NCBI GenBank assembly: GCA_963575745.1
Contig: CAUYUJ010015290.1
Coordinates: 278,456 to 342,455 of the forward strand
Direction: 5' to 3'
Source: Prorocentrum cordatum
Taxonomy: Eukaryota; Sar; Dinophyceae; Prorocentrales; Prorocentraceae
DNA: 64,000 bases
The position numbers and the translations under genes are program-made. Below, piece after piece: positions 23,690-34,291 of the stretch (positions are counted from its first letter, which is position 1; each line of letters begins with the position of its first letter). Under the pieces are notes generated by a model. The model saw nothing but the letters and a program-made list of their open reading frames with translations, was not told where the DNA came from and ran no database searches.

Positions 23690-24490
23690 GTGTTGTTGTT
23701 GTTTGTTGTTGTTGTTGTTTGTTGTTGTTTGTTGTTGTTGTTTGTTGTCATCGTCCCACCCGCAACCCGCCCCGCGACCCACCCGCGACCCACCCCGCGA
23801 CCCACCCCGCGACCCACCCGCGACCCACCCGCGACCCACCCCGCGACCCACCCCGCGACCCACCCCGCGACCCACCCGCGACCCACCGCGACCCACCCCG
23901 CCCACCCGCGACCCACCCGCGACCCACCCCGCGCGCGACCCACCCGCGGCCCACCCCACGACCCACCCGCGACCCACCCGCGACCCACCCGCGACCCACC
24001 CGCGACCCACCCCGCGACCCACCCGCGACCCACCTTCGACCCAAACCACGTTCAAGGTACAAACCACCATTTTCGGCGCCCGCGGCGGGCTTTTTTTGCA
24101 TCCCTTCCAGGTGGAGAGCCCGCGACCAACTCGCGACCAACCCGCGACCCAAACCACGTTCAGGGTACAAACCACATTTTTCGGCGCCTGCGGCGGGCAT
24201 CTTTTGCATCCGTTTCAGGTGGAGAGCCCGCGGCCCACCCGCGACCGCGTTCAGGTTACAAACCAAATTTTTCGGCGCCTGCGGCGGGCATTTTTTGCAT
24301 TCGTTCCCGGTGGAGAACCCGCGACCCACCCGCGACCCAAACCACGTTCAGTGTACAAACCAATTTTTTCGGCGCCTGCGGCGGGCTGCTTTTGCATTCC
24401 TTCCAGGTGGAGGTGGAGAACCCGCGACCCACCCGCAACCCAAACCACGTTCACTGAACAAACCAATGCCGCACAAGCGCGGCGGCGGAT
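23690..24490 (+). repeat. Composite array: (GTT)n, GCGACCCACC decamers, ~100-bp units
   Basis: First a (GTTGTTGTTT)n stretch (23690-23752), then GCGACCCACC/GCGACCCACCC units (23755-24040), then about five units of 92-108 bp marked by CAAACCACGTTCA and TTCGGCGCCTGCGGCGGGC. A second GTT plus decamer array lies at 25325-25645 with the same leader, so the block has been duplicated. Confidence 0.75.
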
Positions 24491-24639
24491 TTTTGCATGC
24501 CGTCTGAGCCCGCAACGACCTCTTCAAGCCCCGCGCATCCACACCAGCCCGTCCAGCAACTCTGCCCTGGCGAGTTGCTTTGAGAAGTCGGGGAGCATAC
24601 AATGGAAAAAAGGATAGCGTTGCCGTTATCTTGGAAAGG

Positions 24640-25025
24640 AAGGGGAGCAGGAGGAGTTAAAAGGGGACGAGGAGGACGCGGAAGAAGAGAGGATGTAAGG
24701 AGAATGTGGAGAAAGAGGAGGAGGACGAGGAGGGGGAGAAGGGGGAGGAGGGGGGGGAGGAGGACGAGGAGGGGGAAAAGGGGGAGGAGGGGGAGGAGGG
24801 GGAGGAGGATGATGATGGACGACAATGGGAGGACGAAGATGGAGGCCGATGAGGGGGAGGACGACAATGGGAGGACGATGATGGAAGGACGAGGGGGGGA
24901 GAGGGAGGACGAGGAAGAAGAGGAGGAGGACGAGGTGGAGGAGGAGGATGACGATGACGATGAGGACGAGGACGAGGACGAGGAAGAGGAGGAGGAGGAG
25001 GAGGAGGAGGAGGAGCAGAGCGCCA
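24640..25025 (+). repeat. Purine-rich GGA/GAC tract
   Basis: Degenerate GAGGAG/GACGAC repeat. Frames through it (poly-Glu, poly-Arg, poly-Ser) are not genes. Confidence 0.75.
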
Positions 25026-25324
25026 TCGACAGGGAACGTGGGGGCCACGAGGTCCGCCGGTTCGACGACGTCCGCGTCGCCCGCGCCCGCCCCCTCACTC
25101 TTATCCGCAATTGCGGGGTGCTACGTAAGGAGACCGCAGGAACTTTTTTTCGATGGGTGGGGACGGTTGCCCCTATAGTTGTCCCGTCGTTCCTTCCCGC
25201 CCAACCTCTTTACCCGCCTTTGGCCAATCTTATACGTTTTCTACATCTCTCCCTCTCTTTCTCTCGCTCTGTCGCTCTATTTCCCAGTGTGTATACATAC
25301 ATACATACATATATACATATACAG

Positions 25325-25790
25325 ATATCAGAGTGATGAGCCGAATGGTCTTTCACTGTCCTTGGGTGCGTGGCTGAAGTGGGACTCCGAGATGCGGATT
25401 ATTGTTGTTGTGGCTGATGGTTTATGGTTGTTGTTGTTGTTGTTGTTGCTGTCGCCCCCCCCCGCGACCCGGCCCGCGACTCACCGGCAACCCACCCCGC
25501 GAGCCGCCCGCGACCCACCCGCGACCCACCCGCAACCCGCCCCGCGACCCACCCGCGACCCACCCGCGACCCACCCCGCGACCCACCCGCGACCCACCCG
25601 CGACCCACCCCGCGACCCACCCCGCGACCACCCACCTTGCTTGAACAAAAAATCAGCGCCTGCGGCGGGCTCGTTGTATACTTTGTAAGAATTAGGCGCC
25701 TGCGAAGGGTTTCTTCAGAGCCTCGCAGACTGCCACCGCCCCCTCGCTCTTATCCGCGACTGCGGGGTGCTACGTATACGTGTATCCGAG
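25325..25790 (+). repeat. Second (GTT)n + GCGACCCACC composite array
   Basis: Begins ATATCAGAGTGATGAGCCGA, like the start of the block at 23605, then (GTT)n, then decamers, and ends with a GGCGCCTGCG block and a CTCTTATCCGCGACTGCGGG segment also seen at 25100. Confidence 0.7.
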
Positions 25791-25797
25791 GTTGGGG

Positions 25798-26165
25798 TGT
25801 GATTTCGAAGTGGAACGCCCCCCCCCCCCCCTCGGTTTCGTGTTAGTGCTCTGAGTGCGTGCGAGGTGGGGCTGCGTCAGCGAGTGAGAGGGGGAATGAG
25901 GGGGAATCCCGTCTTTGGCTGCTAGGGCGAAATCCGAGCAAAAGACTCCCCTCCCGCATGGTTGACGGTTTTGGGCCCGCAGTTGTCCCGTGGTTGTCCC
26001 GTGGTTGTCCCGCGGTTGTCCCGCGGTTGTTCCGTGGTTGTCCCGAGGGTTGTCCCGAGGATTGTCCCGAGGATTGTCCCGATGGCTGTCCCGATGGTTG
26101 TTCCGATGGTTGCCCCGATACTTGTCGCGATGGTTGTCCCGGTGGTTGTCCCGGTTGATGACGGA
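25798..26165 (+). repeat. Head module M copy 1 and GGTTGTCCCG array
   Basis: The ~150-bp head module (GAGGTTGGGG..TGGAACG..CGTGCGAGG..GCTAGGGCGAA) is followed by about fifteen 12-bp GTGGTTGTCCCG-type units (25980-26160). Related head modules start the arrays at 27085, 28772 and 29955. Confidence 0.6.
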
Positions 26166-26383
26166 GGAAACATGCGATCGGCGCCTTCGGCGCCTGGAGA
26201 TCTTGGCCAACATGTAACAATCAATCCGATAGTTGTCCCGATGGTTGCCCCGATGGACGGAGAGATCAATCGATACATCGTGAGGTCGATCGACAGATTG
26301 GTAGCGAGGTCGGTTGTGAGATCGATAGATCGATAATGAGGTCGATAGTTCGATCGTGAGATCGATAGATGGGTGATGGCAAC

Positions 26384-27060
26384 GATCTTCTTGTCTCCAT
26401 CTGTTTGAAACCTGGGAGGGGGGAAGAGAACCCGTCACCCCTGGCACCCTCCCCTCAAAACGGGACCCCCCAGATCCGTGGCGTGGCCCTGGGGACCCCC
26501 TGGACGCCATTGCAGAAGGCCCCTAAGACTTTCTGGGCCTCCTGGGCGCCCCTGCTGGGCCCAGCCAACGGGCCCAAACCGGTCAGGAGCCCCGAGAGGC
26601 CCCAGACATCCACCAGCCGCCCGAAGACGACCCAAATACGACCCCCAAGAGGCTTTCGAAACGCAGAAAACTATTAACCTCCCATGATTTTGACATGATT
26701 TTGGGAATGGTCTGTTGGTCTGTTCCTAGGCCTTCTCGGCGTCCGAGACCACCCAGGAGGCCCGGACATCTCCCCCAAACTATCCACAATTGCTTCCAGG
26801 CAATCTAGAAGAGCCCCAACACGGCCCAACATGGTCCCAAGAGGGCCCGAAGAAAGCCCCATGACGGCCCAAGGTGGACCCAAAACGCCACCCGGAGCAT
26901 TCCAAATCGTGACCTGGTCGTTCAAGGAGACCGCGGTTGGAAGTAGGGTGGCCCGAGGAATCCCCCAAAGGCGCCCAGGAGGCCTCTAGGAGGCCCTAAG
27001 AAGCCCTTACAACTTTCGTGAGGCCCCGAAGAGGCTTTCAGGGTAGGCCAAGAATGAGGA
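26384..27060 (+). repeat. R repeat copy 4, diverged and 3'-truncated
   Basis: It starts with GAAACCTGGGAGGGGGGAAG and shares the body of the R family (CCGACGCC, GCATTCCAAATCGTGACC, GGAGACCGCGGTTGGAAG) but lacks the terminal GCGAAGC hairpin. A separate 3'-end fragment lies at 28660-28768. Confidence 0.55.
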
Positions 27061-27084
27061 ATAATAAATATGATGGCAAGATCG

Positions 27085-27694
27085 GAGGTGAGGGGGTGAG
27101 ATCGAAGTGGAACGGATAGCCCCCCTACCGGGACATCGGTTTCGGTTTCGTGTTCGTGCGTGCCGTGCGTGCGGGCGAGGCGAAGCTGCGTGGGCGGGCG
27201 AGAAGAAAGTCTCCTCCGGCTGAGGCGCGGCCGGACCAAATGTTTCCTCTCCGGGGTCCGGTGGTGCGCGGTGTCCCGCTGGTGTCCCGCCTGCGGCTGA
27301 GGCGCGGCCAGACCAATTGTTTCCTCTGCGGGGGCCGGTGGCGCGCGGTGTTCCGCCGGTGTCCCGTCGGTGTCCCGATGATGATGATGATGATGATGCT
27401 GATGATGATGATGATGATGAAGATGGTGATGATGATGATGATGATGATGTCGATGATGATGATGATGCCAATGATGTTGATGATGATGATGGTGATGGTG
27501 GAGATGATGATGGTGTCCGGTGATGGTGATGTTGACGATGTTGGTGATGATGATGATGATGGTGATGGTGGTGATGATGATGGTGTCCCGATGATGATGA
27601 AGTTGATGATGATGTTGCCTATGATGATGATGATGATTATGTCCCCGTGATGATGATGATCCTGATAATGTTGATGATTATGAGATGATGATGA

Positions 27695-27737
<43 letters not shown>

Positions 27738-28385
27738 GTGGTGTCCTCATGATGATGATGATGAGGTTGATGATGATGCTGTTGATGATGATGGTGATGA
27801 TTATGGTGTCCCGATGATGCTGATGTTGATGATGATGACGATGATGGTGTCCCGATGATGATGATGCTGGTGATGATAATGATGATAATGATGATGATGA
27901 TTAGGATGATGGTGTCAGGATGAGGGTGATTTTGATGATGGTGGCCCGATGATGGTGATGATGATGCTGATGTTGATGATTATGGTGTCCCGATGATGAT
28001 GATGGTGATGATGATGTTGGTGACGATGATGATGGTGTCCCGATGATGATGATGTAGATGATGATGATGCTGCTGATGATGATGATGATGATGGTGTCCC
28101 GATGATGATGATGTTGATGATGTTGTTCATGATGGTGATGATAAGATGGTGACGATGATGATGATCGTGGTGTTCCGATTCTGATGATGATGGTGTCCCG
28201 ATGATGATGATGTCGAAGATGATGATGGTGACGATGATGGTGTCCCGATGATGATGATGGTGATGGTGATGATGATGTTGATGATGGTGATGAGGTGATG
28301 ATGATGATGGTGTCCCGGTGATGATGATGATGATGATGATGTGGATGACGTTGATGACGATGATGTTGATGATGATGACGACGTT
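27085..28385 (+). repeat. Head module M copy 2 and (ATG)n/(GATGAT)n array
   Basis: The head module at 27085-27240 is followed by GGTGTCCCG-containing sequence and then ~1 kb of ATG/GATGATGAT repeats (27372-28385) punctuated by GGTGTCCCG. Poly-Met, poly-Asp and poly-His frames are repeat artefacts. Confidence 0.7.
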
Positions 28386-28770
28386 GATTGTGAGATCGAT
28401 TGTGAGACCGATCGTGAGATCGATAGTGAGACCAGAATGTGAGATCGATTGTGAGATCGATAGTGAGATCGATCGAATGAAATAGACCGAGTGAGATCGA
28501 CTGTGAGATCGAACGAATGAGATCGATCGAGCGAGACTGCTAGTGAGATCGATAGTGAGATCGATAGTGAGACCGATCGAGTGAGACGTTGATTCCTCCC
28601 TCCCCCGAACCTCCTTATCACCCGAAGGGTGGTCGTATAGGTAATGCATAAACTCATGAGAACGACGATGCCAGAAACGGCAACATGAAGTTCTCTGCTC
28701 TTCCGCCTGCATTCCAAACTACAAGTACCGAGGTGCATGGTGCGAAGCGCCAATGTAGTCTTGTCGGAAG
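28385..28770 (+). repeat. GTGAGATCGATA array, spacer and R 3'-end fragment
   Basis: Imperfect 12-bp units GTGAGATCGATA (28385-28580), then a spacer reading CCTTATCACCCGAAGGGTGG, then the last ~110 bp of the R repeat with the GCGAAGC hairpin. The spacer also closes the arrays ending near 29880 and 31370. Confidence 0.65.
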
Positions 28771-28771
28771 T

Positions 28772-29945
28772 TGCGGGGTGGACCGCAATGGAACGGAGAC
28801 CCCCAACCGGGAAATCGTTTCGTTTCGTTCGTGTCGTGCGTGCGGGCGAAGCGAAGCTGCGTGGGCGCGCGCGAGGAATGAACCCGTCGTTGCTAGGGCG
28901 AAGTCAAGACAAATGATTCTCCCCCGTCCGTCCGTCCATCCGGCGGTGGCCCTCGTGGTCCCTCGGTGTCCCGTGGTGTCCGCCGTTGCTAGGGCGAAGT
29001 CAAGACAAATGATTCTCCACCGCCCGCCCGTCCGTCCGTCCGGCGGTGGCTCGCGGTGTCCCGCGATGTCCCGTGGTGTCCCGTTGAGTGAGATCGATAG
29101 TGAGATCGATGTGGTGCCCCGAGGTGTCCCGCGGTGTCCCAAAAGGTGAGATCGATAGTGAGATCGATAAGAGATCGACGGGTGTCCCGTGGTATCCCAT
29201 TGAGTGAGGTCGATAATGAGATCGATGTGGTGCCCCGTGGTGTCCCGTTGAGTGAGATCGATAATGAGATCGACAAGTGTCCCGTGGTGTCCCCTGGTGT
29301 CCTGTGGTGTCCCAGAAAGTGAGATCGATAGTGAGATCGATGTGGTGTCCCGTGGTGTCCCAGAAAGTGAGATCGATAGTGAGATCGATGGTGAGATGGA
29401 TGTGGTGCCCCGAGGAGTCCCCAAAAATGAGATCGATAGTGAGATCGATAGAGATCGACAGGTGTCCCGCGGTGTCCCGTTGAGTGAGATCGATAGTGAG
29501 ATCGATGTGGTGCCCCGAGGTGTCCCGTGGTGAACCAAAAAGTGAGATCGATGGTTAGATCGATAGTAAGATCGACAGGCGGCCCGTGGTGTCCCGTTGA
29601 GTGAGATCGATAGTAAGATCGATAATGAGCTCGATGTTGTCTCCCGAGTTGTCCCGTGGTGTCCTATGGTGTCCCGTTGAGTGAGATCGATAGTGAGATC
29701 GATGGTGAGACCGATAATGAGATCGCGAGGTGTCCCGCGGTGTCCCGTGGTTCCCCGTGGTGTCCCGTTGAGTGAGATCGATAATGACATCGACAAGTGT
29801 CCCGTGGTGTCCCGTGGTGTCCCGTTGAGTGAGATCGACAGTGAGATCGATTGAGTCAGATGTTAGTTCCCCCCCTCTCCCATCCCACAACCTCTTTATC
29901 ACCCGAGGGGTGGTCGTATAGGTATGTGTATATGTATACACATAC
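28772..29945 (+). repeat. Head module M copy 3 and mixed 12-mer array
   Basis: The head module (28772-28935, partly repeated at 28983) is followed by alternating blocks of GTGAGATCGATA and GTGGTGTCCCGT units, ending in the CTTTATCACCCGAGGGGTGG spacer. Minus-strand frames repeat SISLSISLNGTPRD-type peptides as a consequence. Confidence 0.7.
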
Positions 29946-29954
29946 TCTTATACG

Positions 29955-31410
29955 TCGGAGGTTGGGGGGTGAGATCGCAATGGAACGGAGACCCCCAACC
30001 GGCAAATCGTTTCGCTTCGTTCGTGTCATGCGTGCGGGCGAGGCGAAGCTGCTTGGGCGCGCGAGAGGAATCAACCCGCCGTTGCTAGGGCGAAGTCAAG
30101 ACAAATGATTCTCCCCCCCCCGCCCGTCCGTCCGTCCGTCGGTGGCTCGCAGTGTCCTGCGGTGTCCCGCGGTATCCCAAAAAGTGAGATCGATAGTGAG
30201 ATCGATAGTGAGGCAGATAGTGAGATCGATAATGAGATCGATACTCAGATCGATGTGGTGCCCCGAGGTGCCCCAGAAAGTGAGATCGATAGTGAGATCG
30301 ATAGTGAGATCGACACGTGTCCCGTGGTGTCCCGGTGAGTGAGATCGATAGTGAGATCGATACTGAGCTCGATGTGGTGCTCCGAGGTGTCCCAAAAAGT
30401 GAGACCGATAGTGAGATCGATGGTGAGATCGACAGGTGCCCCGCGGTGTCCCGTGGTGCCCCGTTGAATGAGATCGATGATAAGATCGATGTGGTGTCCC
30501 GAGGTGTCCCATGGTGTTCCGTGGTGTCCTATGGTGTCCCGTTGAGTTAAATCGATAGTGAGATCGATAATGAGATCGATAGAAATATCGACAGGTGTCC
30601 CGTGGTGTCCCGTTGAGTGAGATCAATAGTGAGATCGATAGTGAGATCAGTGTGGTGCTCCGAGGTGTCCCGTGGTGTCCCAAAAAGTGAGATCGATAGT
30701 GAGATCGATAGGTGCCCCGCGGTGTCCCGTGGTGTCCCGTTGAGTGAGAGATGTGGTGCCCGTAGGTGTCCCATGGTGCTCCGTGGTGTCCTATGGTGTC
30801 CCGTTGAGTGAAATCGATAATGAGATCGATAATGAGATCGAGACGTGTCCCGCGGTGTCCCGTGGTGTCCTGTGGTGTCCCGTTGAGTGAGATCGATAAT
30901 GAGATCGACAGTGAGATCGACAAGTGTCCCGTGGTGTCCCGTTGAGTGAGATCGATAGTGAGATGGATGTGGTGCCCCGAGGTGTCCCCTGGTGTCCTGT
31001 GGTGTCCCAGAAAGCGAGATGGATAGCGAGATGGATAGTGAAATCGATGTGGTGCCCCGAGGTGTCCCAAGAAGTGAGATCGATCATGAGATCGATAATG
31101 AGATCGACAGGTGTCCTGTGGTGTCCCGTTGAGTGAGATCGATAATGAGATCGATATGGTGTCCCGGGGTGTCCCGTGGTGTCCTATGGTGTCCCGTTGG
31201 GTGAGATCGATTATGAGATCGATAATGAGATCGAGAAATGTCCCGCGGTGTCCCGTGGTGTCCTGTCGTTTCCCGTTGAATGAGATCGATAGTGAGATCG
31301 ACAAGTGTCCCGTGGTGCCCCGTTGAGTGAGATCGATAGTGAGATCGATTGAGTCAGATGTTGGTTCCCCGCCCTCCCCCCCACAACCTCCTTATCACCC
31401 GAAGGGTGGT
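29955..31410 (+). repeat. Head module M copy 4 and mixed 12-mer array
   Basis: Second full higher-order unit: head module at 29955-30115, array at 30140-31360, spacer at 31380-31410. Order and word content match the previous unit, so the whole ~1.2-1.4-kb block appears duplicated. Confidence 0.7.
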
Positions 31411-31749
31411 CGTATAGGTTTACATATATGCATGTATATATGTGTGTGTACCTTGGGGTTGTTAATCACAGCAATAAACATAAATAGCATGCACATTGGT
31501 ATGGATACATGCTGACAAAGATATAATTACGTAATGAAGTCCGTACATACACACATCTGTATATGTGTATAGTGAAAGTGGAAACGAATGACACCGATGC
31601 AGGTTGTTCGTTGGATGGAGACGATCGTCACGATGGTTGTCCCGTCGTTGGCCCCATTCCCAATTTAGTTATCGGCCTTTGGCTTGTATCACAGGTTTGC
31701 GCGTGTGTATACATACACATAGATGTATGTATCTACATATATATACATA

Positions 31750-32091
31750 TATATACGTATGCATTGTTATCTCTGTTTCTCTCTTTCTTTCTCTCTCTGT
31801 CTCCCTCTCCCCATCTCTCTCTGTCTCTCCCTCCCTCCTTCTCGCTCTCTCTCTCTCTCTCACTCTCTCTTTCTGCAAGCCTCTATGTGTTTCTTTCTCT
31901 CGGGGGCTGAGGGGGGGGGGGGGAGCAGGCGTCCCAAGCCAGCACGCGGGCGGCATCAGGGCCCTCGACAAGGACACCCTGCTGCGGCCACCGGGTGCTC
32001 AACCACGACAGTGCCAAGATCTCGCACTCTTGAAATGCCAGGATGGCCTCGAAACAAGACCTGGCAACTCACAGGAGTCTTTTCCTTTCGC

Positions 32092-32139
<48 letters not shown>

Positions 32140-32246
32140 TTTCTCTCTTTCTCTCTCTCTTTCTCCCTCACTTCCTCTCTCCCTCTCTCTCCCTCTCTCT
32201 CCCACGCCCCTCCTTCTCCCTCCCTGTCCTTCCCTTCCCCTCTCTC
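31750..32246 (+). repeat. CT-rich and (GT)n microsatellites around a short unique stretch
   Basis: (TCTC)n at 31760-31890 and 32140-32246 and (GT)n at 32094-32139. The unique stretch 31920-32085 has a plus-strand frame of natural composition but no recognised motif. The copia element inserted at the right edge of this tract. Confidence 0.75.
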
Positions 32247-32253
32247 TGTGCCC

Positions 32254-32469
32254 TGAAAATACTGATCACACTATCCCTCCAACCAAGCACTTGATGCAAG
32301 CACGAGATATGATAAATCATATCAATTCATCTCCGTACTCAAAACAAACGCGAGTAGGTGCGTCGTCCACCCTCCCGCCCAGCTTGTGAGCCACAGCGGC
32401 CACGGTCGAGAAGGAAATCTAATTCACCACCGCCCTAAATCTCACATCCTTGCCTACCTGATTTTCGCA
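32254..32469 (-). repeat. 3' LTR of the copia-type element
   Basis: 216 bp, about 88% identical by hand count to the 5' LTR, with a 3-bp insertion near 32364. The inner edge lacks an obvious coding-strand polypurine tract; the purine-rich run AGGAAAAGAA at 32471 is on the opposite strand. Confidence 0.85.
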
Positions 32470-32812
32470 CAGGAAAAGAATGCGTCGCAAGTTCAGCAAC
32501 AATCCTGCAAACTATTCATGAATGTGCTTGTCGGTTCGACCGGCCAAAGCCGTCCGCACACCGAACAACAAATATCAATCTATCAGATCAAATCTTGAAC
32601 AACAAATACCAAGATATCCAATCGACTCTTCAGAATATCAAATCAAATCCTGCTGCAAACATAATTTCCTCACTTAAGAAGATGCATTCGTCATCTCGTC
32701 ACCGGGGAGGGTGCACGCACAATCTTCTCAACCAACCAACGTAAATACAAAGTTTGCAGCGAATCTCAATACAATCTCTTCCACCACCCAACGTAAACAC
32801 AAAGTTGCAATC

Positions 32813-33151
32813 TCAGCGTACCTGCGCTGACTTGATGATGCTGTAGGCTATGTAGGTCTTGATGCCCGGATCAAGGCTGTCGCTCCTGCTCTCGTCTGCG
32901 TCCAACTTCAGACAACGGCCCGAGCAATTGGCGCAGTGCTTCTCCTTGCTGTACATGTCTGCGAAGCTGTTGCCCTCGTACTTGCCACCCTTGATGCGCA
33001 TTGGTCCCAATGTAGCCAACCGGTGCCTCAAGAGAACACTGTCCCCCAAGTAGATCTGTCCATCCTCTGTGATCTCGTCGGGGTACGTCTCCACCTCAGG
33101 CTCAGCCTTCAGGCGTAGTGTAGCTGTCTTGAGTTTTGCTTGCTTGGGCAT
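32813..33151 (-). CDS. Small ORF between pol and the 3' LTR
   Basis: 112 codons, wholly inside the element, starting about 100 bases after the pol stop. It has a Lys/Glu-rich start and a Cys cluster (HCANCSGRC) near residue 75. I do not recognise it. It is intact while the rest of the element is broken, which could be chance at this length. It may be an extra element gene, or a piece of pol that frameshifts have cut off. Confidence 0.35.
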   Translation of the reverse strand: MPKQAKLKTATLRLKAEPEVETYPDEITEDGQIYLGDSVLLRHRLATLGPMRIKGGKYEGNSFADMYSKEKHCANCSGRCLKLDADESRSDSLDPGIKTYIAYSIIKSAQVR

Positions 33152-33251
33152 CTCCGCCCTGGAAAAAGTTGTCGCTGCTTGAACTGTCCACCTCCATCGG
33201 TGCCATACCGACGTCCTCGTCGTCGCTCTGCTTAGGCTGCACTATGTAGAT

Positions 33252-34085
33252 TCACGCGATGATTCCCGCGATGATAGAGACTAACGCCACCGCCGTAGGT
33301 GACATCGAAAGACACACTCCGTACACTGCAAGTGCACAGAACTGAAGCATAACTGCAATTTGGTCAGGTATCTGGATGGTTCGCTGTGCGCCACTTCTGT
33401 CCATTGGGTAGTTGCCCGTCGCATCGTCCATGCAGAATGCTTCGACGCACTCGGTCTCGTCATAATTCTCGCCCTCGTCGTTGAAGAAGCACTCGCCCAC
33501 GTAGTTGCACGTCTCCACCGGCCAGGTAGATATCTCATCGTCCCCGTCGGTGTCGTCGTACAGCTCCTGCTTGACGTACTTAGCCATCTTCGCGTTCAGG
33601 TCGTCGACCTCCTTGTTGGCTGCCACCTTCTCTGGTCCAAGTAGCTTCCGTCCGCGCATTGGTGGCGCTCTATCATCGGGCCCAAGAGTCCACAAGTAAG
33701 ATGCCACAATCTTCCTCGCGTAGCCTCCTGGGAGTACTTTCGTCAAACAGTCTGCTTGCATCTGCTCGCTCTTGGCCCGCTTGATGCTGATCTCCTCTAG
33801 TGACTGACGTAGTATAGCCGCCTCCAGAGAAAGCCTCCAGTCCGTCATACCTTCTCCTTCGTGATCGCGTCATACAGGCTCTTGCAGTCGGTCACCGAAA
33901 TGAATTTCACCGGGCAGGTGTCGTGCGCGATCTCGGCCGCGTCCATCTCTGGGTACAGGATCTCCGCCACGGTTGACCCCGTCCAAATCAGCATATCCAC
34001 CGGATCTGCACAAGAGTATGCCTCTGCCGACAGAGTAGATCGCACCACTCGTTAAATCTTTGAAGACTGCCACCCAATGCAATGT
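33252..34085 (-). pseudogene. RNase H region and pol C-terminus
   Basis: Frame 33845-34085 has VRSTLSAEAYS and VTDCKSLYDAI, which match the Glu and Asp motifs of copia RNase H. Frame 33252-33848 continues with TDWRLSLEAAILRQSL and QMQADCLTKVLP, the usual end of the domain. A frameshift separates the two. An unusual ~150-codon tail follows, with an acidic middle and a very hydrophobic end (ALVSIIAGIIA) that could be a membrane anchor. Confidence 0.75.
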
Positions 34086-34291
34086 ACTTTCTACTTGCTG
34101 CCGTGGTCATCTTTGATCTTCTCGTCACCTAGCATGATGAAGTGTCCTCGTTGCGATCTGAGTTTCGGCGGGATGTCGAAAGCACTGTCGGTCACGTTGA
34201 TCACCATGGTCAGTAGGTCGTCCCGCTTCTGAATTCCCCTGATAGCTGCATTCCCGCCCTGTAGGTCCTTCGCCGTCGGAGCTCCCAGTGT

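Noticed and set aside
27370-31360. Poly-Met, poly-His and SISLSIS-type frames
   Set aside because: Translations of ATG and GTGAGATCGATA repeats in several frames, without start context or domain.
31920-32085. Possible plus-strand exon between microsatellites
   Set aside because: The composition is acceptable but there are no splice partners or motif, and it is confined between CT and GT repeats.
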